Below the pieces are notes generated by a model. The model was not told the DNA's origin and made no database searches. It was given only the letters and a program-made list of their open reading frames with translations. 61,892 bases of DNA. Origin: UMGS172 sp045649545. Its GTDB lineage: Bacteria; Bacillota; Clostridia; Oscillospirales; Acutalibacteraceae. Positions 52,911 through 61,874 of this stretch are shown piece by piece (position 1 is the first letter of the stretch; each line of letters begins with the position of its first letter). Location of the stretch: assembly GCA_045649545.1 (NCBI GenBank), contig JAZRQE010000055.1, forward strand, positions 1 to 61,892, written 5' to 3'. Made by a program: the position numbers and the translations under genes.

Positions 52911-54275
52911 TTAATTCTTCAAACTCTGCAACGGTGCGGGGATTCTACCGCCGCGACTAATAAACTTAGCGGGTGAATAACGGTTTACCGGCATTACGGG
53001 ACCCGAACCCAACAATCCGCCGAAGTTGAGTTCCTCTCCCTCTTTTTTGCCAATAGCGGGAATAACGCGAACTGCGGTGGTTTTGGAGTTGACCATACCG
53101 ATTGCAGCTTCGTCGGCGATAATTGCCGAAATGACCTCTGCCGGTGTATCTCCCGGAATGTTAATCATATCAAGACCGACCGAGCAAACTGCCGTCATAG
53201 CCTCTAATTTTTCAATTGTCAAAGCACCCGAACGTGCAGCATCAATCATACCTGCATCCTCGGTAACGGGAATAAATGCACCCGAAAGTCCACCAACATG
53301 GCTTGAAGCCATAACTCCACCTTTTTTAACGGCGTCATTAAGCATTGCAAGACAAGCGGTAGTACCGCAAGCACCAACCGATTCCAAACCGATTTCTTCT
53401 AAAATATGAGCAACCGAGTCGCCTACTGCAGGTGTCGGTGCTAACGATAGGTCAACAATGCCGAACTGGACACCCAAACGCTGACTTGCTCTTTGGGCAA
53501 CCAACTGACCCATACGTGTTATTTTAAATGCAGTACGTTTGATTAAATCGGCAACACCCGAAAGGTCTAATTCTTGAGCCTCCTCACGTGCTAAAGCAGC
53601 ACGCACAACACCGGGACCTGAAACGCCGACATTAATAACACAGTCCGGCTCACCGGGACCGTGGAAAGCACCTGCCATAAAGGGATTATCCTCAGGAGCG
53701 TTACAGAAAACAACCAACTTTGCAGCACCGATGCACTCACGGTCAGCAGTAAGCTCGGCAGTTTGACGCACAACCTTACCCATTAAAGCCACAGCATCCA
53801 TATTAATGCCGGTTTTAGTTGAGCCGATGTTTACCGATGAACAAATGTGGTCGGTAACACTCAATGCTTCGGGGATACTTTCAATCAATTCGCGGTCGCC
53901 TGCAGCAAAACCTTTTTGAACCAAAGCCGAATATCCGCCGATAAAGTTAACACCGACTGCTCTGGCTGCTTTTTCCAAGGTGACGGCAAATTTTACAACG
54001 TCTTTAGAACGGCAGGCGGCGGCAATAATTGCAATAGGAGTTACCGAAATACGCTTATTAATAATGGGAATACCCAATTCCTTTTCAATTTCCTGACAAA
54101 CGGGAACTAACTTTTCGGCTTTGCGAGTAATCTTTTCATAAATACGCTCACAAGCTTTATCAATATCACTGTCAATACAGTCGAGCAACGAAATGCCCAT
54201 TGTAACGGTACGAATATCAAGATTTTCATCCTGAATCATCTGTATCGTTTCTAAAATATCTCTTGTTTCTAACAT
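52911..54275 (-). CDS. UPF0210 / COG2848 PFL-family protein
   Basis: A 454-residue cytosolic protein. TVTMGISLLDC at the head, NKRISVTPIAIIAAA, the GGYSALVQKG block and the C-terminal ALTIEKLEAMTAVCSVGLDM match the UPF0210 family, which has a pyruvate-formate-lyase-like fold but no known reaction. It is almost always next to a small ACT-domain gene, as here (15 bp), which suggests control by a bound amino acid. The catalytic role is unknown. Confidence 0.9.
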   Translation of the reverse strand: MLETRDILETIQMIQDENLDIRTVTMGISLLDCIDSDIDKACERIYEKITRKAEKLVPVCQEIEKELGIPIINKRISVTPIAIIAAACRSKDVVKFAVTLEKAARAVGVNFIGGYSALVQKGFAAGDRELIESIPEALSVTDHICSSVNIGSTKTGINMDAVALMGKVVRQTAELTADRECIGAAKLVVFCNAPEDNPFMAGAFHGPGEPDCVINVGVSGPGVVRAALAREEAQELDLSGVADLIKRTAFKITRMGQLVAQRASQRLGVQFGIVDLSLAPTPAVGDSVAHILEEIGLESVGACGTTACLAMLNDAVKKGGVMASSHVGGLSGAFIPVTEDAGMIDAARSGALTIEKLEAMTAVCSVGLDMINIPGDTPAEVISAIIADEAAIGMVNSKTTAVRVIPAIGKKEGEELNFGGLLGSGPVMPVNRYSPAKFISRGGRIPAPLQSLKN

Positions 54276-54290
54276 TTTTATACCTCAAAA

Positions 54291-54560
54291 TCAGATTCTG
54301 TGCATTGAGTTGAACAAATCCTCATGCATAACATGGATAGACATATGTATCTCGTCGCCCATTTTGGCCATCAAATCACTGAACTCGCCAAATGGAACAT
54401 TAATTTTGTCAACGTCAACAACCATAATCATACAGAACATATCCTGCAAAATGGACTGTGAAACATCAAGAATATTGACATTATACTCTGCACATTTAGT
54501 CGAAACCTTTGATAAAATACCTACTGCATCCTTACCTACTACGGTCAAAACAGCCTTCAT
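54291..54560 (-). CDS. ACT domain protein (UPF0237)
   Basis: An 89-residue single ACT domain: MKAVLTVVGKDAVGILSKVS is the family opening, followed by VSQSILQDMFCMIM. It binds a small ligand and is thought to partner the UPF0210 protein encoded next to it. The ATG at 54558-54560 has GGAAG upstream and is preferred to a GTG three codons before it. Confidence 0.92.
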   Translation of the reverse strand: MKAVLTVVGKDAVGILSKVSTKCAEYNVNILDVSQSILQDMFCMIMVVDVDKINVPFGEFSDLMAKMGDEIHMSIHVMHEDLFNSMHRI

Positions 54561-54597
54561 TATTAACACTTCCTTAAGAATTTCAATATTTTGATAT

Positions 54598-54626
54598 ATG
54601 ATACCACAATTTCATTATAATGTAAA
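54598..54626 (-). promoter_or_regulatory. Sigma-A promoter of the ACT–UPF0210 pair
   Basis: TTTACA, a 17-bp spacer and TATCAT on the leftward strand, about 40 bp before the ACT gene. Confidence 0.6.
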
Positions 54627-54740
54627 CATATATTTATCTCAAATTTTACGGACTTTTTAAATTAACCTAAAGTATTGCAAGTTTTTGATTTGTATGATAA
54701 TATAATCAGGATATAGAACAAATGAAAAGGATAATTTTTT

Positions 54741-55451
54741 ATGAGTAAAAAACGCAAAGTTAGACCTCAGGGAATCGATTTTGAAAACTCAACGGTTTTT
54801 AAAAAGGCCGACCGCAACGAAACCCTTACCGCAGAGGATGTTAAACTTAAAAAGCAGAAGAAAACAAAAAGAATTGTTGCCGTTTTTTTAACTATTGTCA
54901 TACTTTTGGTAGCAGTGCCGTGGTTGGTCGTCAATATTATAACCTCTCCGAAAGATGATTATTTAAACCCAGGCGAGCCGACACAGACCTTTGAAACATT
55001 GTTGAACTCAACTAATGCAACCGAGCAATCAACCGAACTATACAATATGAAAAATCCCGATTTGAACGATACTGACGCCGTAACCGCTTTGATTGCCAAA
55101 CTTAACCCCCAGGAAGAACTCGGTCAATACAGTGTTTTGGTACAAGCCACAGAAAAGCCTTACACCATCACGCTAAAATTTGACTCGACCCATGATACCA
55201 CTCAAAATGAGGACGGCAACAAGTGGGAAACCGAGGTTGTAAAATATTCAACCGCAATTATGGCTTTGATAGATAACATAGCTCAGGTCAACTGGGAATT
55301 TCCTGACGGTGAAAACAAGACCCAAGGCTCGTTTTTCAACCGTTCGGATGCAGAAAAACTTATGAAATTGGGTGTCCCTATTTCCCAATTTGCAAAAAGC
55401 ACCGAGGCAGTTCAATTATTATTAAACCAACTGGGTATTGATTTGTACTAA
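54741..55451 (+). CDS. DUF4825-like membrane-anchored protein
   Basis: A 236-residue protein with a basic cytosolic head (KLKKQKKTKR), one membrane segment at about 46-67 and an external domain. The domain has VLVQATEKPYTITLKF, STAIMALIDNIAQVNWEFPDG and a helical end. This layout resembles DUF4825 domains, which are otherwise found at the C-terminus of BlaR1-type M56 peptidases; here it stands alone without a peptidase. Function unknown. It is a single-gene unit with its own terminator. Confidence 0.62.
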   Translation: MSKKRKVRPQGIDFENSTVFKKADRNETLTAEDVKLKKQKKTKRIVAVFLTIVILLVAVPWLVVNIITSPKDDYLNPGEPTQTFETLLNSTNATEQSTELYNMKNPDLNDTDAVTALIAKLNPQEELGQYSVLVQATEKPYTITLKFDSTHDTTQNEDGNKWETEVVKYSTAIMALIDNIAQVNWEFPDGENKTQGSFFNRSDAEKLMKLGVPISQFAKSTEAVQLLLNQLGIDLY

Positions 55452-55461
55452 AAAACCTAAT

Positions 55462-55495
55462 GTGTAACCTTCCTCACGGAAGGTTACACTGTTTT
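55462..55495 (+). terminator. Intrinsic terminator of the DUF4825-like gene
   Basis: A 12-bp perfect stem, GTGTAACCTTCC / GGAAGGTTACAC, with a TCAC loop and TGTTTTA after it. Confidence 0.85.
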
Positions 55496-55699
55496 ATATT
55501 AGCCTTAAATATTACACCTCTTTTTTATTCAATATTTTATTATTTTCACCTTTTCGACACAGTTCGCTTGTTAAATGTTACACGTTTGTAATAATTGTAA
55601 CCTAAATTTAATCAAACTGTAATTTCATTGATACGCTTTTATGCAATATGATGTATATAATATTAATATAGACTCATAGATGTTGTGGAGGTGAAGCGT

Positions 55700-56386
55700 A
55701 TGCAAACAAAAAAAATATGTGTTATTTTGGCCGCTGTTGCAGTTGTAGTTTCGGTCGCCGTTTGCAGTTTCGCTTTACTCTTAACCCCCAACACCAAAGA
55801 GCAAGACACTGATGTGTTTACTATTCAAATTCCTTATATGACACAGGCCGCAGAGGGCAAAGTAAACACCGTTGAAGAAACTGAAGAGTATATTTCGGTT
55901 GAAACCTCTGAAACCGTTATTGACGGCGTTACACCTGCTGTTTCACCCGAAGAACAGTTTTTAAATATGCTGAACCTCAACTTCTGTTATGGGGACAATT
56001 TTAAAACAACTGACCGTATTGCTGTAAGTTCTGCCATTTCGCTTCGCGATTATGCAGTTGATATTCCCGGATACGGAATTAACGTCAGCAAAATTTTAGC
56101 AGAAGGCTTTATCAAAAGCTTTTACGGAAAAGATGTTGACTTATCCAATGTAAAAACCGAATTTGCACCTGAAGGCTTTGTTGCTCTCCCCTGCTACGAA
56201 GTAGGCACACAAAACCACAGTATTATATCGGTAACCGAAACTGCAGATGGTCAGTTTGAGGTTGTGTCCTCGGTGACCTTTATCTACGGAGGATATGACG
56301 CCGAAACCTACACTGCGGTTTCTCACTTCACAAAAAATACTGACTCTGAATACGGTTTCAATCTTTTAGATTGCACTTTGCTTTAA
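55700..56386 (+). CDS. Uncharacterised secreted or membrane-anchored protein
   Basis: A 228-residue protein that I do not recognise. An N-terminal hydrophobic segment (residues 6-28) acts as signal or anchor. An acidic, Thr/Glu-rich linker (about 35-80) follows, then a compact domain of about 140 residues with alternating beta-strands (for example SVTFIYGGYDAETYTAVSHF). The ATG at 55700-55702 has GGAGGTGA upstream; the longer frame has no site. It lies before the cardiolipin synthase gene, separated by a terminator, so an envelope role is only suggested. Confidence 0.6.
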   Translation: MQTKKICVILAAVAVVVSVAVCSFALLLTPNTKEQDTDVFTIQIPYMTQAAEGKVNTVEETEEYISVETSETVIDGVTPAVSPEEQFLNMLNLNFCYGDNFKTTDRIAVSSAISLRDYAVDIPGYGINVSKILAEGFIKSFYGKDVDLSNVKTEFAPEGFVALPCYEVGTQNHSIISVTETADGQFEVVSSVTFIYGGYDAETYTAVSHFTKNTDSEYGFNLLDCTLL

Positions 56387-56444
56387 CCTCAAACCTGACA
56401 TGACTTGCAAATTGTAAGTTTTTAGTATATAATAAATATTGCCA

Positions 56445-56487
56445 CAGCCGACCTTGCGGAAATTACTTCGGGGTGCGGCTGTTTTTA
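56445..56487 (+). terminator. Intrinsic terminator before cls
   Basis: CAGCCG and CGGCTG pair, with further partial pairing inside, followed by TTTTTAAAT. Confidence 0.75.
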
Positions 56488-56539
56488 AATATAATTATAT
56501 TAATGATTGTATAATGTGAAAATGTTAGGGGGTTATACT

Positions 56540-58096
56540 GTGTCAAAGAAAACGGAAAAACTAAAAAAAGAACATAAACGCGGTATTGCCTTACCTGGAC
56601 GTATTATCACCGCAGGACTGTTAATCCTTTTTCAAATTGCCATTTGGACGGTTATCGAACTTTATATGTCCAACATTTCAAGGGTTATATATTTCTTTAT
56701 TCAACTTGCTTCATTGGTAATTGTTTTCGCGATTTTAAACAAACGGGATAACCCAAGTTATAAAATGATGTGGATTATCTTTATTTTAGCAACCCCACTG
56801 GTTGGCGGCGTACTGTTCTTCTTATGGGGAAACGGCAAGGTTAAACCTATACTCAAAAAAAGAATGTCACAGCAGAAAAAGTTAAACAAAACTTATCTTT
56901 GGCAAGACCCTCAGGTCGTAACCGACCTGCATTTTGAGGATGTTGACCATGCACGTCAATCACAGTTCCTTTTTCACGAATCGGGCTATCCCGTCTACAC
57001 AGACACAACGGTAGAATACTTATCGCCCGGCGAAAAGTTTTTACCAAGAATGTTGGAAGAACTTGAAACTGCCGAGAAATATATCTTTTTAGAGTATTTT
57101 ATCTTAGCTCGCGGTAAAATGTGGAACGCTATCCACGATGTGCTTCGCAGAAAAGCAGAGGAAGGCGTTGAAGTCAGAATTATTTTTGACGATTTCGGCT
57201 CAATTTCACGTCAGAACCGCAACTTTGTTAAAAATTTACGTAAAGAAGGCATCCGTGTTATGGCGTTTAACCGCGTCAGAGCATCGGTTGACCTGTTTTT
57301 AAATAACCGCGACCACCGTAAAATCTGCGTTATTGACGGATATATTTCAATGACCGGCGGACTTAATATTGCTGATGAATATATCAACGAAACCTCCCCT
57401 CACGGCTATTGGATGGACTGTGCACTTATTATGAAAGGTCCTGCCGCAACCAGCTTTGCCGTAGCCTTTTGCGAAATGTGGAGCAGTATGTCACGCGAGC
57501 GGCTCGACCCTAAAAAATACATTGTGGATACCTTCCCGAAAGCATCAGGCTATGTTCAACCGTATATGGAAAATCCGCTTGATACCAAGCATTACCCCGG
57601 TGAGGGAATTTACCGTCAGATTTTAGGCACTGCTAAGGATTATGTTTATATCGTATCGCCATATTTAATACTTGATAATACTATGACTACCGCTTTAACC
57701 TCTGCCGCAAAAGCAGGTATTGATGTCAGAATTTTAACTCCTAAAATCCGCGATAAGTGGTACGTCCACCCCGTAACACAGTTTAACTATCAGGAATTAC
57801 TGGAAGCCGGTGTCAGAATTTTCGAGTTTACTCCCGGTTTCGTTCATTCTAAACTTTTTGTATCAGATGACTCGGTTGCAACCTGCGGAACAATTAATAT
57901 GGACTACCGCAGTTTCTATTTCCACTTTGAGTGCGGCGTCTGGATGTGCAAAACAAAGGCAATTGAAGATATAAAGGAACATTTTTTAAAGATGCAGAAT
58001 GTTTCGGAAGAAATTGTGCTGTCAAAATGGTCAAAACGTCCTTTAAGAAAACGTTTTACACAAGCATTACTTAATGTTTTTGCCCCGTTTATGTAG
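56540..58096 (+). CDS. cls: Cardiolipin synthase
   Basis: Phospholipase-D-type enzyme that joins two phosphatidylglycerols. Two membrane segments lie at about 23-45 and 47-66, with a third hydrophobic stretch near 76-96. Both HKD motifs are present: HRKICVIDG (H259, K261, D266) and HSKLFVSD (H436, K438, D443). The 518-residue length is normal. The start is a GTG at 56540-56542, about 8 nt after AGGGGG; it trims 11 residues from the longest frame. Confidence 0.94.
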   Translation: MSKKTEKLKKEHKRGIALPGRIITAGLLILFQIAIWTVIELYMSNISRVIYFFIQLASLVIVFAILNKRDNPSYKMMWIIFILATPLVGGVLFFLWGNGKVKPILKKRMSQQKKLNKTYLWQDPQVVTDLHFEDVDHARQSQFLFHESGYPVYTDTTVEYLSPGEKFLPRMLEELETAEKYIFLEYFILARGKMWNAIHDVLRRKAEEGVEVRIIFDDFGSISRQNRNFVKNLRKEGIRVMAFNRVRASVDLFLNNRDHRKICVIDGYISMTGGLNIADEYINETSPHGYWMDCALIMKGPAATSFAVAFCEMWSSMSRERLDPKKYIVDTFPKASGYVQPYMENPLDTKHYPGEGIYRQILGTAKDYVYIVSPYLILDNTMTTALTSAAKAGIDVRILTPKIRDKWYVHPVTQFNYQELLEAGVRIFEFTPGFVHSKLFVSDDSVATCGTINMDYRSFYFHFECGVWMCKTKAIEDIKEHFLKMQNVSEEIVLSKWSKRPLRKRFTQALLNVFAPFM

Positions 58097-58210
58097 TTTA
58101 TTTATTGTTTGTTTACATTTTCGTGCTTGCTTTGTAACATTTTTTGACTATAATAGTAATATGAAATTTACAATATAATTCAAACGCCTTTTAAAAAAGG
58201 AGATATAAAA

Positions 58211-59518
58211 ATGGATGAAAACAAAAACGTTTTTAGTTCTTCGGAGAACTTAGACTCGGAAAAACAATCCTATAGTTATACCCCAAACCAAAGTTACGGG
58301 TATACTCCCAACAGCCAGTTTGAACCTGAAGAACCTAAACCTCCCCAACCGCCAAAGAAAAGTTTCGGTTTGGGAACAGTTATACTGTGCATTATTCTTT
58401 CGGCTATTATCGGTGCCGGCTCAGCAGTTTTAGCATTAGGCTCTGACAGAAAAGGCTCTACGGGCGGCACACCATCTGATACAGTATCGACTCCTGACAG
58501 TTCATCAAACATTGAGGACACCTCTAATAACAGCACTTCTAATATCACTATTTCGGGAAACATTGAGTCTATTGTTGAGGCTGTTTACGAAAAGAGTGCA
58601 ATGTGTTGTGTCGGTATACGTACAAAAGTTTGGGTTCAAAGTATCTTCGGCAGTTCACAAAAGACTGCCGGTGAAGGCTCCGGTGTTATCTATAAATCCA
58701 ACGGATATATAATCACAAACTACCACGTTATTGCTGATGTTATAAATGACTATTCCGAAAACTCGTCAGTTGAAGTTTTCTTGATGTCCGACCCTCAAAA
58801 TTCGGTTGAAGCAAAAATCGTCGGCTATAATATTTCGGCAGACTTGGCTGTTGTTAAAATTGAAAAAACCGGATTGCCTGCCATTGAGCTTGCTGATTCA
58901 AGCACCATTAAGGTCGGACAATATGCCGTTGCCATTGGTTGCCCGGGCGGAATTGATTTTTTGAACTCGGTTTCATACGGCACTATCAGCGGTCTTAACC
59001 GCACTATCACAATAGATGCTATTGGTGAAATGGACCTTATCCAAACCGATGCCGCCATTAACCCGGGAAACTCAGGCGGTGCTTTGCTTAACTCCAAGGG
59101 ACAGCTTATCGGTATTAACTCATCAAAATTAGTTGATGAGAGTTTTGAAGGTATGGGTTTTGCAATTCCGACAAACACCGTTAAAGAGGTTGTTGACGAA
59201 ATTATTGAGAACAAAAACCCTTCTCCTTATATAGGAATTGAAATTTATAAATTCACAAGCGATTATTTAGAGAAATATAATTTACCCGCAGGTGCCGCAG
59301 TTAAAAATGTTGTTCCTAACGGTCCGGCAGATAAAGCAGGCATTGAAAACGGACACATTATCACAAAGTTTAACGGTGTTGAAATCAAAGAATACACCGA
59401 TTTTATTGAAGCTTTGGAAAAATGCAAGCCGGGTGATAAGGTAACTGTTCGAATGTATAAAGAACACCGTTACGAAACAACAACCGTAACAATTGGCTCA
59501 AACAACAGTTACGGCTGA
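58211..59518 (+). CDS. HtrA/DegP-type membrane-anchored serine protease
   Basis: An envelope quality-control protease. A Tyr/Pro/Ser-rich cytosolic head (1-50) precedes a membrane segment at about 54-77. The trypsin-like domain has H172 (ITNYHVIAD), D211 (ISADLAVVKI) and S288 (NPGNSGGAL), the full triad. One PDZ domain follows at about 335-430 (AAVKNVVPNGPADKAGIENG). AAAAGGAG lies before the ATG. Length 435 is typical of HtrA-like proteases of Clostridia. Confidence 0.94.
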   Translation: MDENKNVFSSSENLDSEKQSYSYTPNQSYGYTPNSQFEPEEPKPPQPPKKSFGLGTVILCIILSAIIGAGSAVLALGSDRKGSTGGTPSDTVSTPDSSSNIEDTSNNSTSNITISGNIESIVEAVYEKSAMCCVGIRTKVWVQSIFGSSQKTAGEGSGVIYKSNGYIITNYHVIADVINDYSENSSVEVFLMSDPQNSVEAKIVGYNISADLAVVKIEKTGLPAIELADSSTIKVGQYAVAIGCPGGIDFLNSVSYGTISGLNRTITIDAIGEMDLIQTDAAINPGNSGGALLNSKGQLIGINSSKLVDESFEGMGFAIPTNTVKEVVDEIIENKNPSPYIGIEIYKFTSDYLEKYNLPAGAAVKNVVPNGPADKAGIENGHIITKFNGVEIKEYTDFIEALEKCKPGDKVTVRMYKEHRYETTTVTIGSNNSYG

Positions 59519-59529
59519 TAATGATTGTA

Positions 59530-59564
59530 GTTAGTCGAAACGTTCAAAAAACGTTTCGATTAAC
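59530..59564. repeat. 15-bp inverted repeat after the htrA gene
   Basis: GTTAGTCGAAACGTT and AACGTTTCGATTAAC pair with a single G-T wobble around CAAAA. The GTCGAAA core is the same as in two hairpins of the cluster at 42920-43097. No T-run follows, so it is not a simple terminator. Confidence 0.65.
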
Positions 59565-59590
59565 CTATTCCATTATAATAATAAAAATAA

Positions 59591-59628
59591 TCCGGTGCCA
59601 AGCGGAATTTACGGCACCGGATTTTTAA
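59591..59628 (+). terminator. Intrinsic terminator after the htrA gene
   Basis: A 9-bp stem, TCCGGTGCC / GGCACCGGA, with TTTTT after it, about 70 bp past the stop. Confidence 0.8.
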
Positions 59629-59653
59629 AAATTATAGTATTAGAAGGTATTTT

Positions 59654-61186
59654 ATGTTCACAAGATTACATAGCACAGGAATTTTCGGTATTGATGCTTA
59701 TATGGTTGAAGTAGAAGCCGATATTTCCAACAGCTTCCCTGCTTTTGATGTGGTGGGGCTTCCTGACACCGCCGTCAAGGAGTCGCGTGACCGAGTCCGT
59801 TCGGCTTTAAAAAACAGCGGTTTTAAGTTCCCCACAACCAAAATCACGGTCAATTTAGCCCCTGCCGACATTAAAAAAGCCGGCTCTATGTATGATTTAC
59901 CCTCATTATTATCTATTTTAAATGCATCCAATCAACTTATGGCTGAATGTGATTTATCCGAATGTGCATTTATAGGAGAACTGTCATTAGACGGCGAATT
60001 GCGACACATAAACGGTATGCTTTCAATGGCTATTGAAGCACAACGCAACGGAATTAAAAAGTTTTTTGTGCCGAAAGCCGACGCTTATGAGGCATCGGTG
60101 GTAGAGGGCATTGAAATCTACCCTGTTGACAATGTAAAACAGTTGGTTGCACATTTAAGGAACGAAGAACTTATAAAACCCGCTTCAGCTCCCGATATAA
60201 CGGCAACAGCCAAAACAACGCTCGATTTTGCCGACGTTAAAGGACAAGCTGCCGCAAAAAGAGCTTTGGAAATTGCTGCCGCAGGAGGACATAACGTACT
60301 GCTTATCGGCCCACCGGGTTCGGGTAAAAGTATGTTGGCAAAACGTTTGCCGTCGATTTTACCCTCTATGACCTTTGAAGAATCTATAGAAACAACCAAA
60401 ATTCATTCGGTTGCCGGAGCATTACCCAAAGATATTCCTTTGATAACCAACCGCCCGTTCAGAGCACCGCACCACACTGTTTCGGCGGCAGGTCTTTCGG
60501 GTGGCGGTATCGTACCCCGTCCGGGTGAAGTTTCAATGGCACATAACGGCGTACTGTTTTTAGACGAATTTCCTGAATTTTCCCGTCAGGCAATGGAAGT
60601 TTTACGAGCACCGATTGAAGACGGTCAAGTAACCATATCACGTGCTAACGGCAGGCTTACATACCCTTGTGAATTTTCACTTGTTGCCGCAATGAACCCC
60701 TGCCCTTGCGGATATTTCGGTCACAACAAAAAGGCTTGTATTTGTTCTCAGCAGGCCGTGAAACGGTATTTAGCTAAAATTTCAGGACCTATGCTTGACC
60801 GACTTGATATACACGTTGAAGTACCGGCGGTTGAATACGAAGAATTAACCGGCAAGCGTGACGGAGAAACCTCTGCCACAATCAAAGCACGAGTAGAAAA
60901 AGCCAGAGCCATCCAAAACGAGCGTTACAAAGGCACTAACATCACCTGCAACGCGAGATTGACCTCGAACTTGATGCAAAAATACTGTAAGTTAGACGAC
61001 TCTGCAAATAAAATTCTCAAAAATGCTTTTGAAAGTTTAGGAATGTCGGCAAGGTCTTATGACCGAATTTTAAAAATCGCACGAACAGTAGCCGACCTTG
61101 ACGGTAAAGAAACCATAAGTGCTACCCATATCGCCCAAGCGATACAGCTCAGAAGCCTTGATAGAAAATATTGGAATGAGCTGTGA
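59654..61186 (+). CDS. ComM/YifB-family Mg-chelatase-like AAA+ ATPase
   Basis: A 510-residue protein. The N-terminal Lon-protease-like fold domain (1-165) has VVGLPDTAVKESRDRVRSAL. The AAA+ core has the P-loop GPPGSGKSM (219-227), a Walker B in GVLFLDEFPEF and a Cys cluster in NPCPCGYFGHNKKACICS. The C-terminal Mg_chelatase_C domain ends it. ComM-type proteins act as branch-migration helicases in DNA uptake and recombination; in Bacillota the role is less certain. AAGG lies before the ATG. Confidence 0.92.
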   Translation: MFTRLHSTGIFGIDAYMVEVEADISNSFPAFDVVGLPDTAVKESRDRVRSALKNSGFKFPTTKITVNLAPADIKKAGSMYDLPSLLSILNASNQLMAECDLSECAFIGELSLDGELRHINGMLSMAIEAQRNGIKKFFVPKADAYEASVVEGIEIYPVDNVKQLVAHLRNEELIKPASAPDITATAKTTLDFADVKGQAAAKRALEIAAAGGHNVLLIGPPGSGKSMLAKRLPSILPSMTFEESIETTKIHSVAGALPKDIPLITNRPFRAPHHTVSAAGLSGGGIVPRPGEVSMAHNGVLFLDEFPEFSRQAMEVLRAPIEDGQVTISRANGRLTYPCEFSLVAAMNPCPCGYFGHNKKACICSQQAVKRYLAKISGPMLDRLDIHVEVPAVEYEELTGKRDGETSATIKARVEKARAIQNERYKGTNITCNARLTSNLMQKYCKLDDSANKILKNAFESLGMSARSYDRILKIARTVADLDGKETISATHIAQAIQLRSLDRKYWNEL

Positions 61187-61308
61187 TTAAAATATAGTAA
61201 TCATAACTACCGGCCGTGCCGGTAGTATGCACTGCCCCCTTAGGGCATAAGACCGGCCGAGCCTATAGGCTCGTCGAAAGGTTTGCCAACCGCAACACTT
61301 TCACCGGC

Positions 61309-61330
61309 TGCCCCTAAAGGGGCATTTTTT
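61309..61330 (+). terminator. Hairpin with T-run at the element end
   Basis: TGCCCC and GGGGCA pair around TAAA and are followed by six T on the rightward strand. It may shield the host comM-like gene or the element from read-through. Confidence 0.7.
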
Positions 61331-61805
61331 ATTTGCCTTCTTTTGCCTGCTTACCCGTAAACGGGTCTACATACTCTACCAATGACATTTGGTCGTAAGA
61401 TATATCTTCCTGCAATTGATTTCGTATGTATTCTGCAATTGCTTTCTTATTTCTTCGTACTGTATCTACATAGTATCCTCTGCACCAAAAATGCCGGTTT
61501 CCATATTTGTATTTCATATTGGCATATTTCTCAAAAATCATCAAACTGCTTTTTCCTTTGAGATACCCCATTATTTGTGACACACTATACTTGGGCGGTA
61601 TGGATACCAGCATATGTATATGGTCTTTGCAGGCTTCTGCCTCTATTATTTCTACCTGCTTATACTCACATAACTTTCTAAGCATTATTCCTATATCTGC
61701 CTTTATCTTTCCATAGATTACTTGGAGGCGGTATTTGGGTGCAAATACTATATGATATTTGCAATTCCATTTCGTGTGTGCTAAACTATCTGTGTCAAGT
61801 TTCAT
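61329..61805 (-). CDS. tnpA: IS200-like HUH transposase TnpA
   Basis: A 158-residue Y1 transposase that cuts and rejoins single-stranded DNA. The HUH motif is DHIHMLVSI (H62, H64), and the catalytic tyrosine is probably Y126 in AEYIRNQ with Q130 completing the metal site. The head (WNCKYHIVFAPKYR) is typical of IS200. It is full-length and has no frameshift, so it may be active. The GGAGG 8 nt before the ATG is inside the long hairpin of the element's upstream end. Confidence 0.93.
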   Translation of the reverse strand: MKLDTDSLAHTKWNCKYHIVFAPKYRLQVIYGKIKADIGIMLRKLCEYKQVEIIEAEACKDHIHMLVSIPPKYSVSQIMGYLKGKSSLMIFEKYANMKYKYGNRHFWCRGYYVDTVRRNKKAIAEYIRNQLQEDISYDQMSLVEYVDPFTGKQAKEGK

Positions 61806-61809
61806 ACTT

Positions 61810-61874
61810 GATTCCTCCTTCGTCTTTTTGTTGTGGTTGGCAAACCCACTTCTATTTTAGACGAAGGAGGATTC
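61810..61874 (-). promoter_or_regulatory. Hairpin that can hide the tnpA ribosome-binding site
   Basis: GATTCCTCCTTCGTCT at 61810-61825 pairs with AGACGAAGGAGGATTC at 61859-61874 with one mismatch, around a 33-nt loop. In a transcript entering from upstream the Shine-Dalgarno sequence is buried in the stem, the known way IS200 limits transposase translation. Confidence 0.7.

Larger units (their letters stand above)
61206..61874 (-). mobile_element. IS200/IS605-family element with tnpA only
   Basis: The transposase gene is flanked by folded ends, as IS200-type elements are. The end downstream of tnpA has a string of palindromes: 61206-61226 (ACTACCGGC/GCCGGTAGT), 61234-61248 and CGAGCCTATAGGCTCG at 61258-61273, then a stem with T-run at 61309-61330. 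The upstream end has a large hairpin at 61810-61874. GGTTTGCCAACC (61280-61291) recurs inverted at 61835-61846. Exact cleavage sites cannot be set, and the upstream end may extend past the window. No tnpB is present. Confidence 0.7.

Noticed and set aside
61200..61330. An omega-RNA or other guide RNA next to the IS200 gene
   Set aside because: The stretch has several hairpins, but no TnpB nuclease is encoded, so a guide function has no support; the hairpins fit the folded end of the element.
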